Assembly (NCBI GenBank): GCA_003105195.1
Contig: PQAH01000189.1
Span: forward strand, 1 to 42,192
DNA from: Bradyrhizobiaceae bacterium
GTDB taxonomy: Bacteria > Pseudomonadota > Alphaproteobacteria > Rhizobiales > Xanthobacteraceae
Direction: 5' to 3'
DNA length: 42,192 nt
Shown: in pieces, positions 1 to 9,669 of the stretch
Numbering within the stretch: position 1 is the first letter of the stretch
How the letters are laid out: each line of letters begins with the position of its first letter
Notes under the pieces: generated by a model
Databases searched by the model: none
Told to the model about the DNA's origin: nothing
What the model saw: only the letters and a program-made list of their open reading frames with translations
Position numbers and translations under genes: made by a program

Positions 1-121
1 CGGGCTGGGCGTGCGCCTGCGTCCACCATGGCGGGCGGCTCATGTTGCGCCGGTTTCCCGGCTGGGGCAAAGGTGGGCGCGGGGGTGCCGGGCTGGCCGG
101 GCCTGCCATTGGGCACAGCGT

Positions 122-1102
122 ATGTTCTTGGTGACCGGCGGGGCCGGGTTCATTGGGTCGAACGTGGTCGCGAGCCTCAACGAGGCCGGGCAGACCGACA
201 TCGTCGTCAACGACCGGCTGGGATCGGACGGCAAGTGGCGCAACCTGCAGAAGCGCCAGCTCGCCGACCTGGTCGATCCGGCCGACCTGATGCGCTGGCT
301 CGAGGGCCGCAAGCTCGACGCGGTCGTCCACATGGGGGCGATCTCGGAGACCACGGCGAGCGACGGCGACCTCGTGATCGAGACCAATTTCCGCCTCTCC
401 CTGCGGCTGCTCGACTGGTGCACGGCGACGCGGACACCGTTCATCTACGCCTCCTCGGCTGCGACCTATGGCGACGGGGAGGCCGGCTTCTCCGACGACA
501 ACGCGCTGCCGGCACTGCGGCGGCTCAAGCCGATGAACCTCTACGGCTGGAGCAAGCACCTGTTCGACCTCGCCCTGATGGACCGCGCGCGGCGCCGGGT
601 GGCGCTGCCGCCGCAATGGGCCGGGCTCAAGTTCTTCAACGTGTTCGGGCCGAACGAGTACCACAAGGGCGAGATGATGAGCCTCGTCGCCAAGCGCTTC
701 GACGACGCCAAGGCGGGCCGGCCGATCCGCCTGTTCAAGTCGCACCGCGAGGGCGTCGCCGACGGCGACCAGCGGCGCGACTTCATCCATGTGGACGACG
801 TGGTCGCGGTGGTGCGCTGGCTGATCGAGACGCCGTCGGTCTCGGGGCTGTTCAACGTCGGGACCGGCGAGGCGCGCAGCTTCCGCGACCTGATGCTGGC
901 GGTGTTCGCGGCGCTCGAGCGACCCGCGAACCTGGAATACGTGGACATGCCGGCCGCGATCCGTGGCAGCTACCAGTATTTCACGCAAGCCGAGGTCGGG
1001 AGCCTGCGCCGCGCCGGCTACAATGCGGGCTTCATTCCGCTCGAGGAGGCGGTCGGGCGCTATGTGAGGCAGTTCCTCGACACGGCGGACCGCTACCGAT
1101 AG
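122..1102 (+). CDS. hldD: ADP-L-glycero-D-manno-heptose 6-epimerase
   Basis: Extended short-chain dehydrogenase that epimerises ADP-D-glycero-D-manno-heptose at C6 to the L,D form used for the LPS inner core, in the cytoplasm. The 326-residue product opens directly with the NAD(P)-binding glycine motif [10 protein letters not shown] (residues 5-14). It has the catalytic Y141-x-x-x-K145 pair and the family signature [12 protein letters not shown] in the second half. The reading frame extends upstream to base 11, but that extension has no family similarity, and HldD proteins begin with the nucleotide-binding strand, so the ATG at 122 is chosen. hldE starts 2 bases after the stop, giving an operon for successive steps. 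gmhA and gmhB, needed for the earlier steps, are not in the window. Confidence 0.95.
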   Translation: MFLVTGGAGFIGSNVVASLNEAGQTDIVVNDRLGSDGKWRNLQKRQLADLVDPADLMRWLEGRKLDAVVHMGAISETTASDGDLVIETNFRLSLRLLDWCTATRTPFIYASSAATYGDGEAGFSDDNALPALRRLKPMNLYGWSKHLFDLALMDRARRRVALPPQWAGLKFFNVFGPNEYHKGEMMSLVAKRFDDAKAGRPIRLFKSHREGVADGDQRRDFIHVDDVVAVVRWLIETPSVSGLFNVGTGEARSFRDLMLAVFAALERPANLEYVDMPAAIRGSYQYFTQAEVGSLRRAGYNAGFIPLEEAVGRYVRQFLDTADRYR

Positions 1103-1104
1103 CC

Positions 1105-2580
1105 ATGTTCGACTTCGAAAAACGTCTCCACGAGATCGGCCAGCAGACGGTCCTCTGCATCGGCGACCTGATGCTCGACGAGTTCGTCTATGGCGACGTC
1201 TCGCGCATCTCGCCGGAGGCCCCGGCGCCCGTGATCGCCGTGAAGCGCAGCGAGACCGTCGTCGGCGGCGCCGGCAACGTGGCGCGCAACGTGGCCGCGA
1301 TCGGCGCGCGCTGCCTGTTCGTCGCCATGACGGGCGAGGACGATGCCGGGAACGCGCTGACCAAGGCGATCATGGCGGAGGGCGGCGTCACCGCCCATCT
1401 GGTGGTCGACCCCTCGCGCGCGACCACGCGCAAGGTGCGCTTCGTCTCCGAGCATCATTCGACGCATCTGTTGCGCGCCGACTGGGAGGCCGCCACGCCG
1501 GCGAGCGCGGAGATCGAGGACATGCTGATCGCGACCGCGGCCGAGCTGATGCCGCGCGCCGGCGCGGTGGTGCTCTCGGACTACGCCAAGGGCGTGCTCA
1601 CGCCGCGCGTGATCCGCGCCGTGATCGACGCCGCGCGCCGGCTCGGCAAGCCGGTGGTGGTCGACCCGAAAGGGCACGACTACGCGGTCTATCGCGGCGC
1701 CACCATGATCACGCCGAACCGCAAGGAGCTCGCCGAGGCGACGCGCCGCCGCGCGGTCACCGAGAACGAGGTGGCCGAGGCCGCCGCCGGCCTCGCCCGC
1801 AGCGTCGCGAGCGAGGCCGTGCTGGTCACGCGCAGCGAGGAGGGCATGACCCTGCACGTGGAGGGCGCGCCGCCCGTGCACGTGCCGGCCTATCCGGTGC
1901 GCGTGCGCGACGTCTCGGGCGCCGGCGATACCGTGGTGGCCGTGCTCGGCGTGCTGCTCGCCATGGGCGCGGACTTCGAGTCGGCGACGCGCGCCGCCAA
2001 TGCGGCGGCCGCCGTGGTGGTCGGCAAGCGCGGCACCGCCACCGTGACGGACGCGGAGCTGCGCCACCGCATCCTGCCGTCGGCACTGTTCGCGCCGGAG
2101 GAGAAGATCGTGTTCGACTGGGCCGTGCTCGACGAGCGCCTCGCCGAGTGGCGCCGGGCGGGCCTGCGCATCGGCTTCACCAACGGCTGCTTCGATCTCC
2201 TGCATCCGGGCCACGTGAAGGTGCTCGCCGACGCGCGCGCGGCCTGCGACCGCCTGGTGGTCGGCCTCAACAGCGACGCCTCGACGCGCCGGCTCAAGGG
2301 CGACGGGCGGCCGATCCAGACCGAGCAGGCGCGCGCCGAGGTGCTGGCCGCCATGGAGGCGGTCGACCTGGTGGTCGTGTTCGGCGAGGACACGCCGCTC
2401 GAGCTGATCCGGCGCGTGCGGCCCTCGGTGCTGGTCAAGGGCGGCGACTACAAGCCCGATGAGGTGGTCGGCCGCGAGATCGTGGAGGCCGCGGGCGGCG
2501 AGGTCGTGCTGGTCGGGCTCGTCCCCGGCCACAGCACCACCGGAATGGTCACGCGCTCGCGCAAGCCCGCCAAGGTCTGA
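1105..2580 (+). CDS. hldE: Bifunctional heptose 7-phosphate kinase / heptose 1-phosphate adenylyltransferase
   Basis: Makes ADP-heptose: the N-terminal ribokinase-like domain phosphorylates D-glycero-D-manno-heptose 7-phosphate at C1, and the C-terminal nucleotidyltransferase domain adds AMP. The 491-residue length is that of fused HldE proteins. The kinase domain (about 1-320) has the PfkB signature SGAGDT with catalytic D275. The cytidylyltransferase-like domain (about 345-480) begins [12 protein letters not shown] and has the HxGH nucleotide-binding motif at H367-H370. The start ATG lies 2 bases after hldD; the longer open frame upstream is a shadow of hldD. Cytoplasmic, LPS core precursor supply. 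Confidence 0.96.
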   Translation: MFDFEKRLHEIGQQTVLCIGDLMLDEFVYGDVSRISPEAPAPVIAVKRSETVVGGAGNVARNVAAIGARCLFVAMTGEDDAGNALTKAIMAEGGVTAHLVVDPSRATTRKVRFVSEHHSTHLLRADWEAATPASAEIEDMLIATAAELMPRAGAVVLSDYAKGVLTPRVIRAVIDAARRLGKPVVVDPKGHDYAVYRGATMITPNRKELAEATRRRAVTENEVAEAAAGLARSVASEAVLVTRSEEGMTLHVEGAPPVHVPAYPVRVRDVSGAGDTVVAVLGVLLAMGADFESATRAANAAAAVVVGKRGTATVTDAELRHRILPSALFAPEEKIVFDWAVLDERLAEWRRAGLRIGFTNGCFDLLHPGHVKVLADARAACDRLVVGLNSDASTRRLKGDGRPIQTEQARAEVLAAMEAVDLVVVFGEDTPLELIRRVRPSVLVKGGDYKPDEVVGREIVEAAGGEVVLVGLVPGHSTTGMVTRSRKPAKV

Positions 2581-2585
2581 AGGGG

Positions 2586-3305
2586 ATGCGCGCGATCTTC
2601 CCGCCCGACCTCGAGAACGCGCTCAAGGAATCCTTCTTCGCGGGCGTGACGCGCGGCTTCTTCGTGGAGGTCGGCGCCAACGACCCCGAGCTCCTGTCGC
2701 AGACCTTCCACCTCGAGCAGCGCGGCTGGACCGGCGTGCTGGTGGAGCCGCAACCCGAGCTCGCGGCGCGCCTCGCCGCGGCGCGCAAGGCGAAGGTCTT
2801 CGCGGTCGCCTGCTCCTCGCCGGCGAATGCCGGCAAGACGCTGACCCTGCACCTCGCCGGGATCCATTCGTCCTTCGACCCCAACCTGAACCTCGCGACC
2901 GAGCGCCCGGTCGGCGCGATCGAGGTGCCGGTGCGGACCCTCGACGACATCCTGGCGGAGGCGGGCGCGCCGACGCCGCTCGACCTCGTCTCGATCGACA
3001 TCGAGGGCCACGAGATCGAGGCGCTCGAGGGCTTCGACCTCGCCCGCTGGGCCCCGCGGCTCCTGCTGATCGAAGACCTCGCGATGGACCTGCGGCTGCA
3101 CCGCTACCTCACCGGGCGCGGCTATCGCTGGTTCCGGCGCACCGGGCTGAACAACTGGTATGTGCCGGCGGCGAGCCCGGCGCGCGCGGACCTGCAGGGC
3201 TGGCTGCAGTTCTTCCGCAAGTACTATCTCGGCATGCCGTTCCGGCATTGGCGCGAGGCCTCCCGCCGCATCCGCCTGAACCGGCGCGAAGCACGGAGGC
3301 GATAA
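2586..3305 (+). CDS. FkbM-family SAM-dependent methyltransferase
   Basis: Predicted methyltransferase of 239 residues. Motif I of the SAM-binding fold is FVEVGAND (residues 26-33), and the FkbM-family signature SIDIEGHE with D138 and E140 follows at the expected spacing. Family members often O-methylate sugars of surface polysaccharides, and the position inside an LPS core cluster, 5 bases after hldE, suggests a core or O-antigen sugar as substrate; the substrate is inferred, not shown. The ATG is preceded by an AAGGGG-like ribosome binding site. No signal peptide or membrane segment is seen. Confidence 0.85.
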   Translation: MRAIFPPDLENALKESFFAGVTRGFFVEVGANDPELLSQTFHLEQRGWTGVLVEPQPELAARLAAARKAKVFAVACSSPANAGKTLTLHLAGIHSSFDPNLNLATERPVGAIEVPVRTLDDILAEAGAPTPLDLVSIDIEGHEIEALEGFDLARWAPRLLLIEDLAMDLRLHRYLTGRGYRWFRRTGLNNWYVPAASPARADLQGWLQFFRKYYLGMPFRHWREASRRIRLNRREARRR

Positions 3306-3319
3306 CCGGGGGGACCGAC

Positions 3320-4096
3320 ATGAGCGAGAGCCAGGAGGTGCGCAGCCGGGCGCGGCTCAGCGCCATCATCATCACCAAGGACGAGGCCGCGAATATCGGC
3401 GCGTGCCTCGAGAGCCTGGCGTTCTGCGACGAGCGGGTCGTGGTCGATTCAGGCAGCACCGACGGCACCCTGATGATCGCGCGCGAGAAGGGCGCCCGGG
3501 TGAATTTCCACGCCTGGCAGGGCTTCGGCGCCCAGAAGAACCACGCCCTGTCGCTCGCGCGCGGCGACTGGGTGCTCTCGATCGACGCCGACGAGCGCGT
3601 GACGCCCGAGCTCGCCGCGGCGATCCAAGCCGCGATCGGCAAGGAGGGGATGGACGGCTACACGATCCAGCGGCGCTCGAGCTTCTGCGGGCGCATGATG
3701 CGGCAATCGGGCTGGTCGCGCGACCGGGTGCTGCGCCTGTTCCGTCGCGGCAAGGCGCGCTTCTCCGACGACCTCGTGCACGAGCGCGTGGTCTGCGAAG
3801 GCCCGGTCGGCCGCATCGACGCGCCGCTGCTGCACCATCCGGTCCGCCGCCTCGAGGACGCGATCCGGCGCATGGATTCCTACTCGACGCTGGGCGCGCA
3901 GCAGATCATCGCCTCCGGCCGCCCGGTCTCGTTCCTGACCGGCATCGTGCGCGGCGGCTTCGCGTTCCTGCGCGTCTACGTGCTGCAGCTCGGCTTTCTC
4001 GACGGCGCGGCCGGGTTCCTGCTCGCCGTTGCCAACATGGAAGGGACCTACTACCGCTACATGAAGGCGTGGCTCGAAAGGCAGAAGCTTGGCTGA
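3320..4096 (+). CDS. Family-2 glycosyltransferase, WaaE/KdtX-like
   Basis: Inverting GT-A glycosyltransferase of 258 residues. It begins with ITKDEAANI, typical of the WaaE/KdtX subgroup that adds glucose to the inner-core heptose region. The metal- and nucleotide-binding D89-A-D91 triad sits in SIDADERV. The C-terminal half contains the subgroup-like RFSDDLVHERV and a hydrophobic stretch (about 195-235) that may associate with the membrane. An open frame runs upstream from 2459 but is a shadow of hldE and the methyltransferase; the ATG at 3320 follows a GGGGGG purine run. Acceptor assignment is by family and context only. Confidence 0.85.
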   Translation: MSESQEVRSRARLSAIIITKDEAANIGACLESLAFCDERVVVDSGSTDGTLMIAREKGARVNFHAWQGFGAQKNHALSLARGDWVLSIDADERVTPELAAAIQAAIGKEGMDGYTIQRRSSFCGRMMRQSGWSRDRVLRLFRRGKARFSDDLVHERVVCEGPVGRIDAPLLHHPVRRLEDAIRRMDSYSTLGAQQIIASGRPVSFLTGIVRGGFAFLRVYVLQLGFLDGAAGFLLAVANMEGTYYRYMKAWLERQKLG

Positions 4097-4949
4097 GCTG
4101 ATCTCGATCATCGTCGCGACCTACAACCGGCCCGATGCGCTCGACGCGGTCCTGCGCGGCCTCTCGCGCCAGGGCGACCGCGGCTTCGAGATCGTGGTGG
4201 CGGACGACGGCTCCGGGCCCGCGACGCGCCAGGTCGCGGAGTCGTGGGAGACGCGCGCGGGGGTGCCGGTCCGGCACGTGTGGCACGAGGATCGCGGCTT
4301 CCGCCTCGCCGAGATCCGCAACCGCGCGATCGCGGCGAGCCGCGGCGAGGTCTGCGTGTTCCTCGACGGCGACAGCATTCCGCGTCCCGGCTTCGTCGCG
4401 GCGCATCGCCGGCTCGCCGAGCCGGGCTGGTTCGTGGCCGGCAACCGCGTGCTGCTCTCGCAGGGCCTGACCGAGCGCGTGCTGCGCGAGGGCGCGACGC
4501 CGGAGCTGTGGCGCCTCGGCGACTGGATCGCGGCACGGCGCGCCGGCGACGTCAATCGGCTCGGTCCGGTCCTCACCCTGCCGCTCGGGCCGCTGCGGCG
4601 CCTGCGCGCGCGCGCCTGGGAAGGCGCACGCGGCGGCAATCTCGCGATCCGCAGGGCCGATCTCCTGCGCGTCGACGGCTTCGATGCCGAGTTCAGCGGC
4701 TGGGGCCTCGAAGATTCCGACGTCATCGTGCGCCTCCTCCGCAGCGGCACGCGGCGCAAGGACGGCCGCTTCGCGACCGGCGTCGTGCATCTGTGGCATC
4801 CCGAGCACGACCGCGCGCGCTTCGCCGGGAACCGCGCCCGGCTCGACGAGGTGATCCGCGCCGGCCGGGTGCGCGCGCTGCGCGGCATCTCGGCGCTCGA
4901 GGAGACCGGCGCGCCCGCGCAGGACGCGGCGCCGAGGCGTGCCGGATGA
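4089..4949 (+). CDS. Family-2 glycosyltransferase with galactosyltransferase-like C-terminus
   Basis: GT-A glycosyltransferase of 286 residues. The N-terminal domain has SIIVATYNRP and VVADDGSG, a DGD metal site in VFLDGDSIP (about residue 95), and the C-terminal Glyco_transf_7C-type signature GWGLEDSD (about residue 204), where acidic residues bind the nucleotide sugar. The start is a TTG at 4089 that overlaps the preceding gene by 8 bases, because the family begins immediately with the ISIIVATYN strand; no ATG is available near it. It is translationally coupled with both neighbours and presumably extends the LPS core. The specific linkage cannot be read from sequence. Confidence 0.82.
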   Translation: MAELISIIVATYNRPDALDAVLRGLSRQGDRGFEIVVADDGSGPATRQVAESWETRAGVPVRHVWHEDRGFRLAEIRNRAIAASRGEVCVFLDGDSIPRPGFVAAHRRLAEPGWFVAGNRVLLSQGLTERVLREGATPELWRLGDWIAARRAGDVNRLGPVLTLPLGPLRRLRARAWEGARGGNLAIRRADLLRVDGFDAEFSGWGLEDSDVIVRLLRSGTRRKDGRFATGVVHLWHPEHDRARFAGNRARLDEVIRAGRVRALRGISALEETGAPAQDAAPRRAG

Positions 4950-6187
4950 GCCGCGCGCCGGCGGCACGGATCGATCGGGCGCAATTCGCGCTCGCCGCCG
5001 ACGTGGCGGCCGCGCTGCTGGCGGTGTCGCTGCCCTGGTCGACCTCGGCGACCGGGATCCTGGCGGTGCTCTGGCTGGTGCTGCTCCTGCCGACACTCGA
5101 CCTGCCAAGAGCGCGCGCGGCGTTCGGGGAGCCGGCTGCCGTGCTGCCGGTGCTGCTGTGGGGGCTCGCGATCCTCGGCCTTCTCTGGGGCGATGTCGCC
5201 TGGATGGAGCGGCTCGCGGGCGTCGGCGGCTACAACAAGCTCCTGGCGCTTCCGCTGCTGATCCTGCAATTCCGGCACTCGCCGCGCGGTCACTGGGTGC
5301 TCGCCGGATTCGTCGCCTCCGCGGTGGCGCTCGCCGCGCTCTCCTGGCTCCTGGTGCTGCTGCCCGGCCTGCCCTGGCGCGGCAAGGACCCCGGAATTCC
5401 GGTCAAGGACTACCTCTCGCAGAGCGCCTTCTGCATGATCGCGGGTTTCGCCCTGCTCGGTGCCGCGGTCGATCTGTGGCGCCGCGGGCGCGTCCGACTC
5501 GCGTGCGGCGCGGCGCTGCTCGCCGCCGTGCTCATCGCCAACATCGTCTATGTGGCGACCGGCCGCACCGCGCTGGTGGTGATCCCGATCCTGATGCTGC
5601 TGCTCGCCGGCAAGGCCTTCGGCTGGCGCGGCATGATCGGCGCCGCCGTGATCGGCGCGGCGCTCGCGAGCCTCGCTTGGGCCTCCTCGCCCTATTTGCG
5701 CGAGCGGGTGCTGAAGGTCTTCGACGAAGTGCAGGCCTATCGCACCCAGGATGCGATCACGTCCTCGGGCCTGCGCCTGGAGTTCTGGCGGAAGTCCGTC
5801 GGCTTCGTCGCGCAGGCGCCGGTGCTCGGTCACGGCACCGGCACGATGCCGGACCGGTTCCGCCGCGCGGCGCTGGAAGGCGGCGGCGCGGCGTCGGTCG
5901 CCGCGGTCAATCCGCACAACCAGTATCTCGCGGTGGCGATCGAGCTCGGCCTCGTCGGCGCCGCCGTGCTCGTCGCCATGTGGCTCGCGCATCTCGCCCT
6001 GTTCCTGGGCGGCGGGCTGCCGGCCTGGACCGGGCTGGTGATCGTCGTCCAGAACATGGTCTCGGGCGCCTTCAACTCGCATCTGTTCGACTTCACGCAC
6101 GGATGGATCTACGTGGTCGGGGTCGGCGTGGCGGCCGGCATGGTGCTGCGCGCGCGTGCGCCGGCCGCCGGCGTGCCGGCGGCGTGA
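4946..6187 (+). CDS. O-antigen ligase-like (WaaL/Wzy_C) membrane protein
   Basis: Polytopic membrane protein of 413 residues with about ten hydrophobic segments. It has a periplasmic loop carrying NPHNQYL (H324), the hallmark of the Wzy_C/O-antigen ligase fold. An upstream conserved arginine occurs in GRTALVV (R207). Such proteins join undecaprenyl-linked O-polysaccharide to lipid A-core in the periplasm. The ATGA overlap with the preceding glycosyltransferase fixes the start; the very long upstream open frame is a shadow. WaaL and Wzy polymerases share this domain and are hard to separate by sequence; the core-gene setting favours the ligase. Confidence 0.82.
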   Translation: MSRAPAARIDRAQFALAADVAAALLAVSLPWSTSATGILAVLWLVLLLPTLDLPRARAAFGEPAAVLPVLLWGLAILGLLWGDVAWMERLAGVGGYNKLLALPLLILQFRHSPRGHWVLAGFVASAVALAALSWLLVLLPGLPWRGKDPGIPVKDYLSQSAFCMIAGFALLGAAVDLWRRGRVRLACGAALLAAVLIANIVYVATGRTALVVIPILMLLLAGKAFGWRGMIGAAVIGAALASLAWASSPYLRERVLKVFDEVQAYRTQDAITSSGLRLEFWRKSVGFVAQAPVLGHGTGTMPDRFRRAALEGGGAASVAAVNPHNQYLAVAIELGLVGAAVLVAMWLAHLALFLGGGLPAWTGLVIVVQNMVSGAFNSHLFDFTHGWIYVVGVGVAAGMVLRARAPAAGVPAA

Positions 6188-6193
6188 CGCGCC

Positions 6194-7282
6194 ATGCAAC
6201 GGATCGTGCTTCCGCCCCGCTCCCGCATCCTGGTGGTCGCCCTGCGTCGGCTCGGCGACGTGCTGCTCACGACGCCGCTGATCCGCAGCCTCAAGCGCGC
6301 CTTTCCGGACGCCGCGGTCGATGCCCTGGTGTTCGCCGGCACCGAGGGCATCCTCGCGGGGAATCCCGATCTCGCCGGGGTCGTCACCATGCCGGCGCAT
6401 CCGGGCGCAGGGGAAAGCCTCGCGCTCGCGCGCAGGCTCTGGCGGCGCTACGACCTCGCGGTCTCGACCCAGTCGGGCGACCGGCCGACATGGTTCGCCT
6501 GGGTGGCGGGCCGCGTCAGCGCCGGCCCGGTCGAGGGCCGACGGCTCGGCGCCCGCCTCAAGGCCCTGGCGCTCGACCGCGCGGTCGCGGCCGACGGCAA
6601 CCGGCATCGCGTCGCCGAGGTCCTGGCGCTCGCGGAGGCGCTCGGCGTCGCGCCGGTGGGCGAGGTGGTCGCGCCGTCGGGGTCGCTGCGCGCGGAGCTT
6701 CGCCCGGGACGGCGCTACGCTGTCGTCCATGCCGAGCCGATGTTCCGCTACAAGCGCTGGACCGAGGCCGGATGGCGCGCGCTCGCGGCGGCGCTCGCGG
6801 CGCGCGGCCTCGCCGTGGTCGCGACCGGCGCGCCCTCCGACCGCGAGCGGCTGGACGGCCTGTGGCACGACACCGAGGTGATGCGTCGCGACGGCGCGCT
6901 CACCTGGGGCGAGCTCGCGACGCTGATCCGCGAGGCCGCGGTCTATGTCGGGCCCGACACCTCGGTAACGCATCTTGCGGCCGCGACCGGCGCGCCGACC
7001 GTCGCGCTCTACGGGCCGACCGATCCGCGGCTGTGGGGACCCTGGCCGGAGCGCGGCCTCGACGCGCCCTGGGCGGCGGCCGGCACGATCCAGCGCCGCG
7101 GCAATGCCTGGCTGGTGCAGAACCCGCTGCCGTGCCTGCCGTGCCAGCAGGAAGGCTGCCTGCGGCGGATCGACAGCCACAGCCAGTGCCTCGACGAGCT
7201 GTCGGTCGAGCAGGTGCTGCGCGCCGTGGATCAGGCGCTCGCGGGCGAGGGCGCGGGGCTGGCGCCTGCGTCACCCTCCTGA
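6194..7282 (+). CDS. Family-9 glycosyltransferase (LPS heptosyltransferase-like)
   Basis: GT-B enzyme of 362 residues in the ADP-heptose:LPS heptosyltransferase family. It begins with RILVVALRRLGDVLLTTPL, the typical acceptor-side N-terminal motif. The C-terminal donor-binding block YVGPDTSVTHLAAATG followed by VALYGPTDP lies at about residues 252-280. It lies 6 bases after the ligase gene and ends the forward transcription unit. A late cysteine cluster (CLPCQQEGC, about residue 316) is also found in heptosyltransferase-like proteins, but its role here is unknown. It probably transfers the heptose activated by hldE/hldD. Its 3' end overlaps the 3' end of the convergent phosphoglycosyltransferase gene by 12 bases. 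Confidence 0.86.
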   Translation: MQRIVLPPRSRILVVALRRLGDVLLTTPLIRSLKRAFPDAAVDALVFAGTEGILAGNPDLAGVVTMPAHPGAGESLALARRLWRRYDLAVSTQSGDRPTWFAWVAGRVSAGPVEGRRLGARLKALALDRAVAADGNRHRVAEVLALAEALGVAPVGEVVAPSGSLRAELRPGRRYAVVHAEPMFRYKRWTEAGWRALAAALAARGLAVVATGAPSDRERLDGLWHDTEVMRRDGALTWGELATLIREAAVYVGPDTSVTHLAAATGAPTVALYGPTDPRLWGPWPERGLDAPWAAAGTIQRRGNAWLVQNPLPCLPCQQEGCLRRIDSHSQCLDELSVEQVLRAVDQALAGEGAGLAPASPS

Positions 7283-8302
7283 CTTGCCGCGCGCGAATCG
7301 TGCCAACGTCAGGCCGACGAGCATGCCGCCGGCCGCGAGCGCGGCGAGGGACGTCGCGGCTTCGGGCCGCGCGACGCTGACGATGGCGAGGGCGACAAGC
7401 AGCAGGTTCAAGACGAAGATGTGCGTCACGATCTTGCTCACCGTGAAGCCGCGATCGGTCGCGCGCTGATAGAAATGGGAGCGGTGCGCCTGCCAGAAGG
7501 GCTCGCGTGCGATCATGCGCCGGGCGAGGGTGAGGCTCGCATCCGCGAGATAGTAGAGCGGCAGCAGGAGCGCGGCCGCGACATGGCCGTTGAAGGCCAA
7601 TCCGAGCAGGAGAAAGCCGAGCAGGAGGCCGATCGGCAGGCTGCCGACGTCGCCGAGGAACAGCGCGGCGACCGGGCGGTTCGACGGCGCGAAGCCGAGC
7701 GTCGCGCCGAGCAGCGCGGCGGCGAGCAGCATCGCCTCGAACGGGACGGCGCCGAGCCAGCCCAGCAGCAGCAGGCCGCCGGTGACCGGCACGACCTCCG
7801 CGACCGTGATCCAGTCGATGCCGTCCATGAAGTTCACGAGATTGACGAACCAGACGCCGGCGATCACCAGCAGGAGCCGCTCGAGAACCAGGGGCAGGGC
7901 CGGGACGAGCCGGAGCTCCTGCGGCACCATCGCGATCACCAGGGCGACCGCGGCGAACTGAGCCAGCAGGCGCGGGGTCGCCGGCAGGGTGCGGATGTCG
8001 TCGACCGCGCCGACCACCGCGAGCAGGAGCACGCCGGCCGTCAGGGCCAGGTATTGCGGCAGACCCGCATGCCAGTCCGTGGTGGAGAGCAGGATCGCCG
8101 ACCACGCGACGACAAGCGTCGCGGCGATCACGGCGGCGCCGCCGCCCTGCGGCGTCGGCTCGCGATGCGACGAGCGCGCATTGGGGCGCGCCATGGCGTA
8201 GCGCCGAAACAGCGGACGCAAGGCCGCGATCAGGGCCGCGCTCGCCGCGCACGCCACCACGAGCACGACAAGGATTGACCAGATCCCACCCGCGCCATCC
8301 AC
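7271..8302 (-). CDS. WecA/WbpL-like undecaprenyl-phosphate N-acetylhexosamine 1-phosphate transferase
   Basis: Polytopic polyprenyl-phosphate phosphoglycosyltransferase of 343 residues (MraY/WecA/TagO family), which starts O-antigen repeat assembly by moving a HexNAc-1-phosphate onto undecaprenyl phosphate. Catalytic motifs are present in order: VDDIRTLP (D101-D102), NFMDGID (157-163), FLGDVGS (D218) and a cytoplasmic HRSHFYQRA loop (about 270). MraY itself is longer and has different loops, so the WbpL/WecA subgroup is preferred. It is transcribed away from the GT4 gene, sharing an 83-base divergent spacer, and is convergent with the heptosyltransferase. Confidence 0.88.
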   Translation of the reverse strand: MDGAGGIWSILVVLVVACAASAALIAALRPLFRRYAMARPNARSSHREPTPQGGGAAVIAATLVVAWSAILLSTTDWHAGLPQYLALTAGVLLLAVVGAVDDIRTLPATPRLLAQFAAVALVIAMVPQELRLVPALPLVLERLLLVIAGVWFVNLVNFMDGIDWITVAEVVPVTGGLLLLGWLGAVPFEAMLLAAALLGATLGFAPSNRPVAALFLGDVGSLPIGLLLGFLLLGLAFNGHVAAALLLPLYYLADASLTLARRMIAREPFWQAHRSHFYQRATDRGFTVSKIVTHIFVLNLLLVALAIVSVARPEAATSLAALAAGGMLVGLTLARFARGKSGG

Positions 8303-8385
8303 GAATTCCCTCCAAGCGCCCCGGCGGCACTGGTCGCCAGTGCCGGCCTTTTAGGATAAACGGAGCCGCCACGTCGATCCTTCTC

Positions 8386-9507
8386 ATGCCCAAGCTGCTC
8401 TATCTCGTCACCGAGGACTGGTTCTTCGTCTCGCATTTCCTGCCGATGGCGCGCGCGGCGCGCGCGGCGGGCCTGGAGGTCGTGGTGGCGACACGCCTGC
8501 GCGAGCAGGCGGCGCGGATCGCCGCGGAGGGCTTCCGCACGGTCTCGCTCGAGAGCGAGCGCCGCAGCCTCGGGCCGATCGAGATCGGCCGCAGTATCGC
8601 CCGCATGGCCGCGATCGTGCGCGCCGAGCGGCCCGACATCGTGCACTGCATCGCGCTGCGCATGGTGGCGCTGGGCGGGCTCGCCGCGAAGGCGGCCGGC
8701 GCCAGGGCGCTGGTGCTGGCGCCGACCGGGCTCGGCCATCTCTGGATCGAGAACGGGCCCGTCGAGCGGATCGGCCGCGCCGCGACGCGCGCCGTGGTCG
8801 GCCGCTGGCTGCGCGGACCGCGTACACGCTATCTGTTCGAGAACCGCGATGATCCGCGCGAGTTCGGGCTCGATCCGGACGGGCCCGACGTGACGCTGAT
8901 CGGCGGGGCGGGCGTGGCGGCGGACGCCGCCGCTCCGACTGCCGAGCCGCCGGCGCCGCCGCTGCGGGTCGCGGTCGTCTCCCGCATGCTGCGGCCGAAG
9001 GGAATCGCGGAGGCGGTCGCCGCCGTGCGGCGCGCGCGCGAGATCGGCGCGGCCGTGGAGCTCAGCCTCTACGGCACGCCCGATCCCTCCAACCGCCGCT
9101 CGTGCAGCGAGGCCGAGCTGCGCGCCTGGTCGGCAGAGCCGGGCGTCGCATGGCGCGGCCGCACCGACGACGTCGCGGGGGTCTGGCGCGGGCACCATGT
9201 GGCCATGCTGCTGAGCTATCGCGAAGGCACGCCGCGCAGCCTGGTCGAGGCGGCGGCGGCCGGGCGGCCGATCGTGGCGACCGACGTGCCGGGATGCCGC
9301 GAGGTGGTGCGCGACGGAATCGAAGGCCTCCTGGTGCCGGCGCGCGACACGGAGCAGGCCGCCCAGGCGCTGGTGCGGCTCGCCGGCGATGCGGCGTTGC
9401 GCGCCCGGATGGGCGCGGCCGCCCATGCGCGCTTCCGGGCGGCCTTCACGGAGGAGGCGGTCGGCCGCGCGGTCACCGGGCTCTATCGGGAACTCCTGGC
9501 CCGATAG
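8386..9507 (+). CDS. Family-4 glycosyltransferase
   Basis: GT-B retaining glycosyltransferase of 373 residues. It opens KLLYLVTEDWFFVSHFLP, a pattern seen in O-antigen GT4 enzymes of the WbpK-like group. The donor-binding EX7E motif is E280 to E288 within EGTPRSLVEAAAAGRPI. The ATG at 8386 is used because the frame upstream lies in the divergent promoter region and lacks family similarity. It is likely to add a residue to the lipid-linked O-unit started by the adjacent WecA-like protein; the sugar is not predictable. Confidence 0.86.
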   Translation: MPKLLYLVTEDWFFVSHFLPMARAARAAGLEVVVATRLREQAARIAAEGFRTVSLESERRSLGPIEIGRSIARMAAIVRAERPDIVHCIALRMVALGGLAAKAAGARALVLAPTGLGHLWIENGPVERIGRAATRAVVGRWLRGPRTRYLFENRDDPREFGLDPDGPDVTLIGGAGVAADAAAPTAEPPAPPLRVAVVSRMLRPKGIAEAVAAVRRAREIGAAVELSLYGTPDPSNRRSCSEAELRAWSAEPGVAWRGRTDDVAGVWRGHHVAMLLSYREGTPRSLVEAAAAGRPIVATDVPGCREVVRDGIEGLLVPARDTEQAAQALVRLAGDAALRARMGAAAHARFRAAFTEEAVGRAVTGLYRELLAR

Positions 9508-9527
9508 CTGTCGAGAACCGGGCCGCC

Positions 9528-9547
9528 GCGCGTGCAGGCGCACGCGC
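9528..9547 (+). terminator. Perfect 8-bp GC hairpin after the GT4 gene
   Basis: Bases 9528-9535 (gcgcgtgc) and 9540-9547 (gcacgcgc) form a perfect 8-bp stem with a 4-base loop, 20 bases after the GT4 stop. There is no following T-run, so it may be a Rho-linked 3'-end hairpin rather than a classical intrinsic terminator. Confidence 0.35.
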
Positions 9548-9669
9548 AAGCCTATAGAGTGCCGAGTCGGACACGGACGCATTGACCGCGCGGCGCGGAT
9601 GCGGTCTCACGGCCCGAAAGCTCTCGTCGCCGGTCGCGCAACGACTACGTATTTTTCCCGAGGGTGCCC

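Noticed and set aside
1-121. Upstream extension of hldD and an overlapping frame
   Set aside because: No family similarity before the [10 protein letters not shown] strand; no promoter I could support in these bases.
4121-7180. 1019-codon minus-strand open frame over the glycosyltransferase cluster
   Set aside because: Antisense shadow without recognisable domains; the plus-strand genes have intact family motifs and coupled starts.
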